NCBI RefSeq assembly: GCF_014154935.1
Contig: NZ_JACEHH010000012.1
Span: forward strand, 1 to 64,000
Direction of reading: 5' to 3'
DNA: 64,000 bases
From: Stieleria mannarensis
Lineage (GTDB): Bacteria; Planctomycetota; Planctomycetia; Pirellulales; Pirellulaceae
Below the pieces are notes generated by a model. It had not been told where the DNA came from, made no database searches, and worked only from the letters and a program-made list of their open reading frames with translations. The translations under genes were made by a program, and so were the position numbers. Of the stretch, positions 29,525-37,048 are shown one piece after another (the first letter of the stretch is position 1; the number at the start of each line of letters is the position of its first letter).

Positions 29525-31008
29525 AGAATCTTCACGACCAAGTCCAACAAGAGTATGCACGTCTGCAAACGCGCAAACACTTCTTGAAAAACTGTTCGAT
29601 GGGGCTGGCCGGAATCTGGTTGGGTGGTCGATCGATCGCCGCCGGTCTGTCGGACGCAGGGGCGGCGACGCAGCCGGACTCGCACGACGATTCGCACGCG
29701 CTGCCGCATTTCGCACCGCGGGCCAAGCGGGTCATCTTTTTGCACATGGCCGGTTCCCCCAGCCAATTGGAACTGTTCGATTACAAACCGGCCCTACAGC
29801 AGCTTGATGGCCAGGATTGCCCGGCAAGTTTCTTGGAGGGCAAACGATTCGCCTTCATCCAAGGCGTTCCCAAGATGCTGGGGCCACAGTATCCGTTCCG
29901 ACAATGTGGTGACAGCGGTGCTTGGGTCAGCGACCGGATGCCGCATTTCCAATCGGTCGTCGACGAGGTCTGTTTCGTCAAATCGATGCACACCAGCCAG
30001 TTCAACCACGGACCGGCGCAACTGCTATTGCACACCGGAAATCAAAATCTGGGCAGTGCATCCTTCGGTGCCTGGACGATGTACGGCCTGGGCAGCGAAA
30101 GTGAGAACTTGCCCGGATTCATCGTGCTGGTATCCGGCGGGAAGACACCGTCGGCCGGTAAAAGCGTTTGGGGGTCGGGCTTTTTGCCGTCGGTTTACCA
30201 GGGCGTTCAGTGTCGTTCCAAAGGCGATCCCGTGCTGTACCTGTCCAATCCGGACAGCGTTTCGATGCAGCAGCGACGCCGGGCCTTGGACGCGATCAAC
30301 CGGATCAACCAACAAACATTCAACGAAACCGGTGACCCGGAAATCCTGACGCGAATCTCGCAGTACGAGATGGCGTTTCGGATGCAGACCCATGCGGCCG
30401 AAGCATTTGACTTGCAGCAGGAAGACAAGGCCACCCACGCGCTCTATGGCACCGAGCCGGGCAAGGAATCCTTCGGCAACAATTGTTTGCTGGCCCGGCG
30501 GTTGGCCGAACGCGGCGTGCGGTTCATCCAGCTATTCCATTGGGGATGGGATTCACACGGGGCGGCCGAAAGCGAAGCCCTCAACGGCGGCTTCAAGACC
30601 CGCTGCGAAGAAGTCGATCGACCGATCGCGGCGCTGCTGAATGACTTGCGCCAGCGTGGCTTGCTCGAGGACACGCTGGTGGTCTGGGGTGGTGAATTCG
30701 GACGCACACCGATGCGTGAAAACCGTGGCGGTCGCGAGATGAAGTTTGTCGGCCGCGATCACAACCCCGGCGCCTTCACGATGTGGATGGCCGGCGGGGG
30801 AATCAAGCCGGGGATCAGCTACGGAGAAACCGACGAGATCGGTTACGAAGCGATCGTCGACAAGGTTTCACCGCACGACCTGCACGCAACACTGCAGCAC
30901 TTGCTGGGGATCGACCACAAACGGTTGACCTACATGCACCAGGGGCTGCCGCAACGATTGTCCAACGTCACCCAGCCCTCGCGGGTGGTCAAAGAAATCA
31001 TGGCATAG
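29521..31008 (+). CDS. DUF1501 protein, partner of the second DUF1549/1553 protein
   Basis: 495-aa exported protein, ATGA-overlapped with the upstream gene. The leader TRKHFLKNCSMGLAGIWLGG is weakly twin-arginine-like (one Arg-Lys), followed by DUF1501: AKRVIFLHMAGSPSQLELFDYKP, RGVRFIQLFHWGWDSH and VVWGGEFGRTP. It parallels the DUF1501 at 25003, so the four genes look like a duplicated two-gene module. The stop is one base from the stop of the convergent RCK_C gene. The molecular role of the pair is unknown. Confidence 0.93.
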   Translation: MKNLHDQVQQEYARLQTRKHFLKNCSMGLAGIWLGGRSIAAGLSDAGAATQPDSHDDSHALPHFAPRAKRVIFLHMAGSPSQLELFDYKPALQQLDGQDCPASFLEGKRFAFIQGVPKMLGPQYPFRQCGDSGAWVSDRMPHFQSVVDEVCFVKSMHTSQFNHGPAQLLLHTGNQNLGSASFGAWTMYGLGSESENLPGFIVLVSGGKTPSAGKSVWGSGFLPSVYQGVQCRSKGDPVLYLSNPDSVSMQQRRRALDAINRINQQTFNETGDPEILTRISQYEMAFRMQTHAAEAFDLQQEDKATHALYGTEPGKESFGNNCLLARRLAERGVRFIQLFHWGWDSHGAAESEALNGGFKTRCEEVDRPIAALLNDLRQRGLLEDTLVVWGGEFGRTPMRENRGGREMKFVGRDHNPGAFTMWMAGGGIKPGISYGETDEIGYEAIVDKVSPHDLHATLQHLLGIDHKRLTYMHQGLPQRLSNVTQPSRVVKEIMA

Positions 31009-31009
31009 C

Positions 31010-31843
31010 CTATGATCCATCCAGCTTTTCAACCTTCTCTGAAATCTCCGACTCGAGCGCCTGTCGGGCTTCGAGGGCCTGCAGCAATTCACGCTGCTCG
31101 GCTTCGAATTCTTCCTGTTGTTCGACCGACAGGGCGTGTTCCTGGTCGCCCTTGAAACCGGCGCGCCGTTTGTCCAATCGTTCCACATCGTCCAGGTCGC
31201 CGTACAAGATCAACACATCGCCGGGCTGGACCACGTCATCGCCCCGCGGGGTGCCTTGAAAGATGCCCCCGTCGCGTCGGATGCTCAACACTAAGATGCC
31301 TTCGTCGGACAGCCGCAGCGACGCCAGCGTTTTACCGGCCAACCAGTCTCGCGGTTCGACCAGCATTTCCGTGACCGCATAGCCGCGCGAAAGCTCCAGC
31401 AGACTGACGTAGTCACGCACATCCAAGTCCGTGAACGTTTTCAACAGCCAAGCGATGATCCGGTTCATGTGCCGTTCGACCCAGCGGCTAGAAAAAAACA
31501 TCCACAGAAACGTGATCCCGCCGAACAGGATCGTGAACAACAGCACCTGGGTTTGCCACGTGGAATTGGACGTGCTCATCACCGACACCATCACGGTCGC
31601 GGCCACGGTGGCGATCCCCACGTTGCCCAACAACATCAACAACATCACGATCTGGCGTCGCACCGGATGGGTGACGACCATTTCGGATTCCTGGGTGGTG
31701 AATCCGGATCCGGTGAACGCCGACCGGGCCTGGAATTTCGCCGCTTCACGCGACAGCCCCGTGAACATCAATGCCATCGCGGCCACTCGCGTGACGATCA
31801 TCGACAGCGTGAGTGTCACCAACAGTGAGATTACACCGATCAA
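31010..31843 (-). CDS. Membrane protein with C-terminal RCK_C (TrkA-C) domain
   Basis: 277-aa protein. Three or four hydrophobic segments (residues about 2-110) precede an RCK_C/TrkA-C domain (GYAVTEMLVEPRDWLAGKTLASLRLSDEGILVLSI ... VVQPGDVLILYG) and a coiled-coil tail. RCK_C domains gate potassium channels and transporters, and in several bacteria bind c-di-AMP. SAFTGSGFTT recalls ion-filter loops but is not diagnostic. The frame is open to 31966, but that extension crosses a strong terminator, so a TTG at 31843, six bases after a perfect GGAGG, is chosen as start. Being beside a diadenylate cyclase, it is a candidate c-di-AMP target. Confidence 0.8.
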   Translation of the reverse strand: MIGVISLLVTLTLSMIVTRVAAMALMFTGLSREAAKFQARSAFTGSGFTTQESEMVVTHPVRRQIVMLLMLLGNVGIATVAATVMVSVMSTSNSTWQTQVLLFTILFGGITFLWMFFSSRWVERHMNRIIAWLLKTFTDLDVRDYVSLLELSRGYAVTEMLVEPRDWLAGKTLASLRLSDEGILVLSIRRDGGIFQGTPRGDDVVQPGDVLILYGDLDDVERLDKRRAGFKGDQEHALSVEQQEEFEAEQRELLQALEARQALESEISEKVEKLDGS

Positions 31844-31849
31844 AAGAAA

Positions 31850-31854
31850 CCTCC
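31850..31854 (-). promoter_or_regulatory. Ribosome-binding site deciding the RCK_C gene start
   Basis: GGAGG on the minus strand, six bases before the TTG at 31843. The ATG-started longer frame has no comparable site and runs through a terminator hairpin. Confidence 0.75.
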
Positions 31855-31874
31855 GGCCGATCGGTCGGAAAACG

Positions 31875-31918
31875 AAAAAACGCGACCCGCAAAGCCCAGA
31901 TAATACTTTGCGGGTCGC
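31875..31918 (-). terminator. Strong Rho-independent terminator after the 41-aa gene
   Basis: A perfect 13-bp stem (GCGACCCGCAAAG/CTTTGCGGGTCGC) with an 11-base loop, followed on the minus strand by G and T6. It ends the small basic protein transcript and shows that the longer RCK_C frame is not the real start. Confidence 0.93.
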
Positions 31919-31985
31919 TATGAAAAAGCGTGGTGGGGCCAAAATAAAGCTTGCCTTGGCACGCATAAGGGGCTCACCGGCCGAC

Positions 31986-32111
31986 CTAACGTTTCTTTCC
32001 GCGTGATGCGGCCGTCGATTTGCCTTTCATGTTCGCCGCGGGCGCGACGACGGGGGCCATTTTTTTGTTGAAGCCTTTGGGTTTCTTCTGGTTCTTGCCG
32101 CGATTGGCCAT
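31986..32111 (-). CDS. 41-aa highly basic protein
   Basis: Small protein starting MANRGKNQKKPKGFNKK, then MAPVVAPAANMKGKS and ending TAASRGKKR. About a third of its residues are Lys or Arg with few acidic ones, suggesting nucleic-acid or membrane contact. GAGGAAA lies about 11 bases before the ATG. A sigma-54-like promoter lies 76 bp upstream and a strong terminator about 70 bp downstream, giving a compact single-gene transcript of roughly 300 bases. No family name can be given. The expression signals on both sides make it much more credible than its size suggests. Confidence 0.7.
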   Translation of the reverse strand: MANRGKNQKKPKGFNKKMAPVVAPAANMKGKSTAASRGKKR

Positions 32112-32182
32112 GTTCGTTTCTGTTTCCTCGGATGAGCAAACGGGTAGATCGGAGACCCACACCGGGTCGACGGTCAAATAGT

Positions 32183-32203
32183 AAAAGCATTTTCTGTGCC
32201 AAA
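32183..32203 (-). promoter_or_regulatory. Sigma-54 (RpoN) type -24/-12 promoter
   Basis: On the minus strand TTTGGCACAGAAAATGCTTTT matches the consensus TGGCAC-N5-TTGC with one change (ATGC). GG (32200-32199) and GC (32188-32187) are exactly 10 bases apart, the spacing sigma-54 needs. It points at the 41-aa gene. An NtrC-type activator gene is 3.3 kb away; the link is inference. Confidence 0.6.
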
Positions 32204-32428
32204 GTGACCGGCGGCGCGTGGTGAAAGGCCGTTGTGCGGTCTCTCGACCGATTGGTGCGAAATCGATTCCGACATTCCTGCCTCAACATCGTAAAATCAC
32301 GCTGACATCGATGCCGTCTGTGCGTCGATGCACGGCGATCCTGTGCAGCGAATCTCACGATGACGCAATGGCAAAGAAACATCATCGCACTGGAAAACTG
32401 TTTTCCAGCGTCCATCCGAGGTGTCCAA

Positions 32429-32492
32429 CGTAGCTACCTTCGCCAGAAGGTGGTTCCGCTGCGCCTGCCACGCTCTGGCGAGCGTCGCTACG
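32429..32492. repeat. CTACCTTCGCCAGAAGG hairpin repeat, copy in the cdaA 3' spacer
   Basis: Starts CGTAGCTACCTTCGCCAGAA and ends CGAGCGTCGCTACG. Outer ends CGTAGC/GCTACG pair, and an inner stem ACCTTC-GCCA-GAAGGT is perfect. Other copies: 26458, 42671 and, degraded, 45855. Confidence 0.88.
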
Positions 32493-32523
32493 TCAAACGA
32501 CGCCACCTCGAAGCATCTCCGCT

Positions 32524-33762
32524 TCAGTGATCTCCATCGAACGACTGCGTTACCGCACTGGCCGCGGGCGGCGTCGGATCGGGCAGTTTGACGTTCATCT
32601 TCAGCTGGACGACGCGTGGTTCGATCCGATAGGGAAACAGGTTTGCCGGCAGACGGATGTTCTGGGCGCTGAGCAGAAACTCGTGGTAGCCCGCCTGTGC
32701 GTCGGCCAGGTCCAGCGAGACTTTCAAACTGGCCGGATCCAGGAAACGAAAATCGCGGTCCGACCCCGACAGCGTCACACGGCATTCGGTCGGCGCCGAA
32801 GTATCGATTTCCAGTTGCTTTGCCACGTTGCGATATTCCAGCGGCACGATGAACGTCCGCTGCACCGTGTGGGGGTCGTAGGCGAGCACGAACCAGGCGG
32901 CGACGGCCACGACGAACGACAGCAGTTTCAAGCCCGCGTGGTCCACCAGGATTTGTTTCCAAAGCGGTGGTCGCGACTCGGGCAACACCGAGGCGAAGCT
33001 GTCCTCGAGAAACTGTTTCAATTCCGCCGGCCCAGAAATTTCCGTCAGCGTGCCGGCCTGGGTGACACAGACGCTGCCGCGTTCTTCCGAGACCACGATG
33101 GTCACCGCATCGGAGCGTTCGGAAAGCCCCAACGCGGCGCTGTGCCGGGTGCCGCGTCCACCGATCTTGCCGGTGTGGGGAGAGATCGGCAGGTGGGCGG
33201 CATACTGTTCGATGCGGTCGCGATCGATCACGATCGCGCCGTCGTGGCCCGGCGAACTGGAATCAAAAATGCTATAGATCAACGGGATGCTGAATCCGCC
33301 GCCCAGCGCAATGCCTCCGTTCAGCTGACGTTCCAGCGACTCCTTTCGTTTCAACACGATCAGCGCGCCAGTTTTCGTCGACGCCATGCGAAACACCACC
33401 TCGACCAAGTCATCGATCGGGATCGAGCGTCGACCGTCGTGGTCGAAATGCACCGACCGGAACGACGCCATCCGCTCGAGCAACCGCCGCAAATCCTCTT
33501 GAAAGACCACCACCAGGATGAACAGCAGCACGGCGAAGGTGGTGTGAAAGGCCAACGAGGTCAGGTACATGTCCAGGCTGCGGGCCAAAAAGTACACCCA
33601 CGCAAGCGCCGCCAATCCGACCAGGACGCCGCGCGACGCCGTCTGCTGGAACCACAGCATCGACGCGTACAGAAACGCCGAAACCAGCAAAATGTCGATC
33701 ACGTCGACAACGCGGAATGATTGCCGCAGCTCCTGGACGGTCAACAGAATCGATTCCAACAT
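32524..33762 (-). CDS. cdaA: CdaA-type diadenylate cyclase fused to a YbbR (CdaR-like) domain
   Basis: 412-aa membrane enzyme making c-di-AMP from two ATP. Three N-terminal membrane helices (residues about 20-88) lead into the DAC domain, with active-site DGA (174-176) and RHSAA (206-210). After it comes a fourth hydrophobic segment (278-295) and one YbbR-type beta domain (about 300-392). In Firmicutes the cyclase CdaA and the YbbR protein CdaR are separate neighbouring genes and CdaR controls the cyclase; here the two are one chain, which is unusual. It is divergent from a DHH/DHHA1 phosphodiesterase gene and 0.7 kb from an RCK_C gene. It should act at the cytoplasmic membrane in potassium or cell-wall control. 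Confidence 0.9.
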   Translation of the reverse strand: MLESILLTVQELRQSFRVVDVIDILLVSAFLYASMLWFQQTASRGVLVGLAALAWVYFLARSLDMYLTSLAFHTTFAVLLFILVVVFQEDLRRLLERMASFRSVHFDHDGRRSIPIDDLVEVVFRMASTKTGALIVLKRKESLERQLNGGIALGGGFSIPLIYSIFDSSSPGHDGAIVIDRDRIEQYAAHLPISPHTGKIGGRGTRHSAALGLSERSDAVTIVVSEERGSVCVTQAGTLTEISGPAELKQFLEDSFASVLPESRPPLWKQILVDHAGLKLLSFVVAVAAWFVLAYDPHTVQRTFIVPLEYRNVAKQLEIDTSAPTECRVTLSGSDRDFRFLDPASLKVSLDLADAQAGYHEFLLSAQNIRLPANLFPYRIEPRVVQLKMNVKLPDPTPPAASAVTQSFDGDH

Positions 33763-34012
33763 GAGTCACCCAATGGGGTTGTCATCCTTCCCCGTCCGCA
33801 TGCGGGATCCGATTTGCCTAACCGGACCGGGGCCGAGAGAAGATCGGGCGAACTTTGCCGATTCAGGATTCACAACCTTTATACCGGTCTCGGCCAGGGA
33901 TACGATAGCACTCTGGCGCAACGGGGAATTTTCGGCATGAGCGGGTGTAGGCTGGCGGGGGCTGGTAAGGCTGGCGGGGGCTGGGTGCCGACCGGGTGAC
34001 AAGAGCGACCGA

Positions 34013-35083
34013 ATGATGAAGGCAACGCAATTGAATGCGAAATCCGTCTCTGCCAAGCTGCTGGAGCGTTTGTGCGACTACGACGAGGTGGTGATCGTGA
34101 TGCACGACAACCCCGACCCGGATGCGATCGCGACCGGTTGGGGGTTGAAGGTGTTGATCGATGAAACCATCGCAATGCCGACGCGGGTGATCGGGGGCGG
34201 TGCGATCGTGCGGGCCGAAAACCGGCACATGGTCAACCTGCTCCAGCCGCCGATCGAGTTGGTCGACGAATTCGATTTCGACGACCGGGCCGCAGCGATC
34301 CTGGTCGACTGCAGCATCGGAGCGTCGAACCATGTGTTGACCCGTCAGGGCGTCCAGCCGTTTGCGATCATCGATCACCACATCTCCGATGATCAAAATA
34401 CCGAAACACCTTTTGTCGACATCCGCGTCCAGGTCGCTGCGTCGGCATCGATCATCGCCAGCTACCTTCGCGAGCAAGACATCCCTCCGGGAGCCAAACT
34501 GGCCACCGCCATGCTGTATGCGATCCGCACCGAGACGTGTGCCTATGAGTCGCATTATTCATCGCTGGATCGATTGATTTTGCCCTGGTTGATGGAGTAC
34601 GCCGAGCCGGAATTGTTGGTGGAAATTCACAACGCGCCGTTGCAGCGAACTTATTACGGTGACCTGCTGCTGGCGCTGCAGAACACGTTCCTGTACGACG
34701 ACGTGGCGCTGTGTTTTCTGCCCCGCGCCGACGGCGTGGAGATCGTCGGCGAGGTCGCCGATTTGTTGGTCCGCTGTGAATCGGTCGGGCGGGTCATGTG
34801 CGGTGCCGTGATCGGTGACGACTTGCTGGTGTCGGCGCGGACCCAGTTCGCCGAAGACAACGCGGCGGAGATGATTCAAACGACGTTACAAGGGCTGGGA
34901 GGGGCCGGCGGCCACGCCCACCGGGCCGGCGGAAAAATCCCCAACGTCGGCGAAAGTGCCAGCGCGGTCGAAAAAGTCTCCAACCTGCTCCGCGATCGAT
35001 GGCTGGACGTCTGCGGCGTGGACCGAAAACGCGGCACACGCTTGATCGCCAAACGCGAGATCATTCAAAATCTAGATCTGTAA
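34013..35083 (+). CDS. DHH/DHHA1 phosphodiesterase (NrnA/CnpB-like)
   Basis: 356-aa phosphoesterase. N-terminal DHH domain: VMHDNPDPDAIATGWG (His31, Asp35, Asp37) and the namesake FAIIDHHIS; C-terminal DHHA1 motif GGAGGHAHRAGGKI. Stand-alone proteins of this length hydrolyse nanoRNA and pAp (NrnA) or c-di-AMP and pApA (mycobacterial CnpB). Divergent placement from a diadenylate cyclase makes c-di-AMP or pApA the likely substrate here. ATGs at 34013 and 34016 are both possible starts. A terminator follows at 35151. The 250-bp divergent spacer contains two direct copies of GCTGGCGGGGGCTGG near 33951-33984. Confidence 0.88.
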   Translation: MMKATQLNAKSVSAKLLERLCDYDEVVIVMHDNPDPDAIATGWGLKVLIDETIAMPTRVIGGGAIVRAENRHMVNLLQPPIELVDEFDFDDRAAAILVDCSIGASNHVLTRQGVQPFAIIDHHISDDQNTETPFVDIRVQVAASASIIASYLREQDIPPGAKLATAMLYAIRTETCAYESHYSSLDRLILPWLMEYAEPELLVEIHNAPLQRTYYGDLLLALQNTFLYDDVALCFLPRADGVEIVGEVADLLVRCESVGRVMCGAVIGDDLLVSARTQFAEDNAAEMIQTTLQGLGGAGGHAHRAGGKIPNVGESASAVEKVSNLLRDRWLDVCGVDRKRGTRLIAKREIIQNLDL

Positions 35084-35150
35084 CTGGTATGGAGCTACTC
35101 GTTGACCAGGAGGTTCGGCCTCGATGGTCACAGGTAGGTCCCCATCCCAG

Positions 35151-35187
35151 GGGCGTGCCAAGCTCGTCTTGGCACGCCCGCTTTTTT
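35151..35187 (+). terminator. Rho-independent terminator after the DHH gene
   Basis: A 12-bp stem (GGGCGTGCCAAG/CTTGGCACGCCC), five-base loop, then C and six T. Confidence 0.92.
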
Positions 35188-35222
35188 CCGCAGCCGCTTG
35201 TCGGGCACAGGGCATACGCAGC

Positions 35223-35463
35223 AAGTTAAGACGTGAAGCCAGCGAATGCTTGAAGACACCCTCCCTTTCAGAGGTCGTGCGGTTTTTAACCTTTGATTTA
35301 ACAGGCGTTTACGACTTCACCCTCCCTGGCAGGGAGGGTCGCGGAGGAGTGAGCGACGACGCGGGGAGGGTTCGTTGTGGCTCGGAAACACTCAGCCAAC
35401 ACCGATCGACCCTCCCCTCGCTACGCTCGACCCTCGCTTCCAGGGAGGGTTTCGTCTTAACTT
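35223..35463. mobile_element. MITE-like element with 11-bp terminal inverted repeats
   Basis: AAGTTAAGACG at 35223-35233 and its exact complement CGTCTTAACTT at 35453-35463 bound 241 bp of non-coding DNA. Inside are repeats built from ACCCTCCCTGGCAGGGAGG and GCGTTTACGACTTCACC. No transposase gene and no clear target duplication are seen. Together with the terminator it fills the 392-bp gap 35084-35475. A MITE-like origin is inference from the symmetric ends. Confidence 0.55.
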
Positions 35464-35475
35464 GGCGACCGCTGA

Positions 35476-36933
35476 TCAGCTGACATCGATCCGCAGGTGG
35501 TTGATGCGGCTGCGGAGGGTCGGGCGGCTGATGCCCAGCCGGTTGCTCGCCTCGCTGATGTTGTTGCCGGTCGACTTCATCACCTCGCTGATCAGGATCC
35601 GATCGACCTCGTCGTGGATGTCATTGCCGATCGTGAACGATCCCTCGCCCAGCCGGCGGCGGATCTCGTCGGCCAACCCGTCCTGCCATTCCCGTGACGC
35701 CACTGCGGCGCCGGCGGCCTTGGCGGCCGGCGGCACCGCGGCGGCGAATCCGCTGGGCAAAAAGGCGGGCAAGATCACCGGGCCGCTGGCCTTCAACAAC
35801 GTCTGCTTGATGATCCCTTGCAGCTCGCGAACGTTGCCGGGCCAATCGTGATCGATCAACCGTTGCATCGTTTCCGGTGCGATCGAAACGAAGTCCTTTT
35901 TCAGTTGCCGCGAGAACAGGCGAAAAAAGTGTTCGGCCATCTTGGGCAGGTCTTGGCCGCGCTCGCGCAGCGGAGGCAACGAGATGGTGAATTCATTCAA
36001 ACGATAAAACAAGTCGCTGCGAAACGACCCGTCGGCCATCGCGGAGTCCAGATCACGGTTGGTCGCCGCGATGATCCGCACGTCGGTCTTGATCGTCTTG
36101 CTGCCTCCGACGCGTTCGAATTCCTTTTCCTGCAAAACACGCAGCAGCTTGGTCTGCATCACGGGCGTCATGTCGCCGATTTCATCCAAGAACAACGTTC
36201 CGCCGTTACAGATTTCGAACTTTCCGATCCGCCGCTGGTCTGCCCCGGTGAACGAACCCTTTTCGTGGCCGAACAGTTCGCTTTCCAGCAAGGCCTCGGG
36301 GATCGCCGCACAGTTGATCGCGTGGAACACGTGGTCGTGTCGCGAGCTGTGTTGGTACAGGGCACGGGCGACGACTTCTTTCCCCGTCCCGGTTTCCCCC
36401 AAAATCAATACGGCGGTGTCGCGCGAGGCAACTCGCCCGATGGATCGAAACACTTCGACCATCGCGGGACACTCGCCGAGCATCCGGTCGCTCGGTTTTT
36501 CCGCCGACGCGTGCTCTATTTCCGACGGCAAGATCGCGGGTTTGCGCGCCATGCGACTCGTTTCCAACGCCGCATCGATGACGGGCAGAATCTCATCGGG
36601 CTCGAACGGTTTGGTGATGTAGTCAAACGCACCGCCGCTCATCGCCGCGATCGCCGTCTCCGACGTGCCATGGCCGGTCATCAGAATCACCGGGACACGG
36701 CGATCCTGTTCGCGAAGGTCGTGAATCAACGCCAACCCGGACTGGTCGGGCAACTGGATGTCCAACAGCACCGCGTCGGGTTGTTCGCGGCGAAACGCGG
36801 CCATGGCTTGTTCGGCCGATCCCGCCGTCAACACGTGATAGTCCGGTTCGGGCAGGCACAACCGCATGCACTGCAGGATCAAGGGGTCGTCGTCGATGAC
36901 CAGCAGGGTTTGGGGATTTGTCATGACCATCAT
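35476..36933 (-). CDS. NtrC-family sigma-54-dependent response regulator
   Basis: 485-aa regulator in three parts. Receiver (residues 8-120) with acidic pocket VIDDDP and phospho-acceptor Asp58 in [12 protein letters not shown]+ domain (about 155-390) with Walker A GETGTGKE and the sigma-54 contact loop GSFTGA, a variant of GAFTGA; Fis-type helix-turn-helix at the end ([20 protein letters not shown]). It should be phosphorylated by the histidine kinase encoded just upstream (116-bp gap) and activate sigma-54 promoters. Starts at 36933, 36930 or 36924 are all possible. A promoter of that type precedes the 41-aa gene at 32111, but target genes are unproven. Confidence 0.94.
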   Translation of the reverse strand: MMVMTNPQTLLVIDDDPLILQCMRLCLPEPDYHVLTAGSAEQAMAAFRREQPDAVLLDIQLPDQSGLALIHDLREQDRRVPVILMTGHGTSETAIAAMSGGAFDYITKPFEPDEILPVIDAALETSRMARKPAILPSEIEHASAEKPSDRMLGECPAMVEVFRSIGRVASRDTAVLILGETGTGKEVVARALYQHSSRHDHVFHAINCAAIPEALLESELFGHEKGSFTGADQRRIGKFEICNGGTLFLDEIGDMTPVMQTKLLRVLQEKEFERVGGSKTIKTDVRIIAATNRDLDSAMADGSFRSDLFYRLNEFTISLPPLRERGQDLPKMAEHFFRLFSRQLKKDFVSIAPETMQRLIDHDWPGNVRELQGIIKQTLLKASGPVILPAFLPSGFAAAVPPAAKAAGAAVASREWQDGLADEIRRRLGEGSFTIGNDIHDEVDRILISEVMKSTGNNISEASNRLGISRPTLRSRINHLRIDVS

Positions 36934-37048
36934 CGTCAGCGGAGGTTTTTCGGGTCATTCAGTATGGCATAGGTTGATTGCGATCCAAGCCCGCGGGAAG
37001 AGCCCGTCTGCGGCGGCGTCCGGGAAGGGACATCGCACATGGGCCCCT

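Larger units (their letters stand above)
32112..32523. other. 412-bp spacer between the 41-aa gene and cdaA
   Basis: Contains the sigma-54-like promoter at its left end and a dispersed hairpin repeat at its right end. The middle has short frames only; none is convincing. Confidence 0.6.

Noticed and set aside
32218-32433. 71-aa plus-strand frame in the spacer before cdaA
   Set aside because: Low-information content, no ribosome site, and ends inside a repeat.
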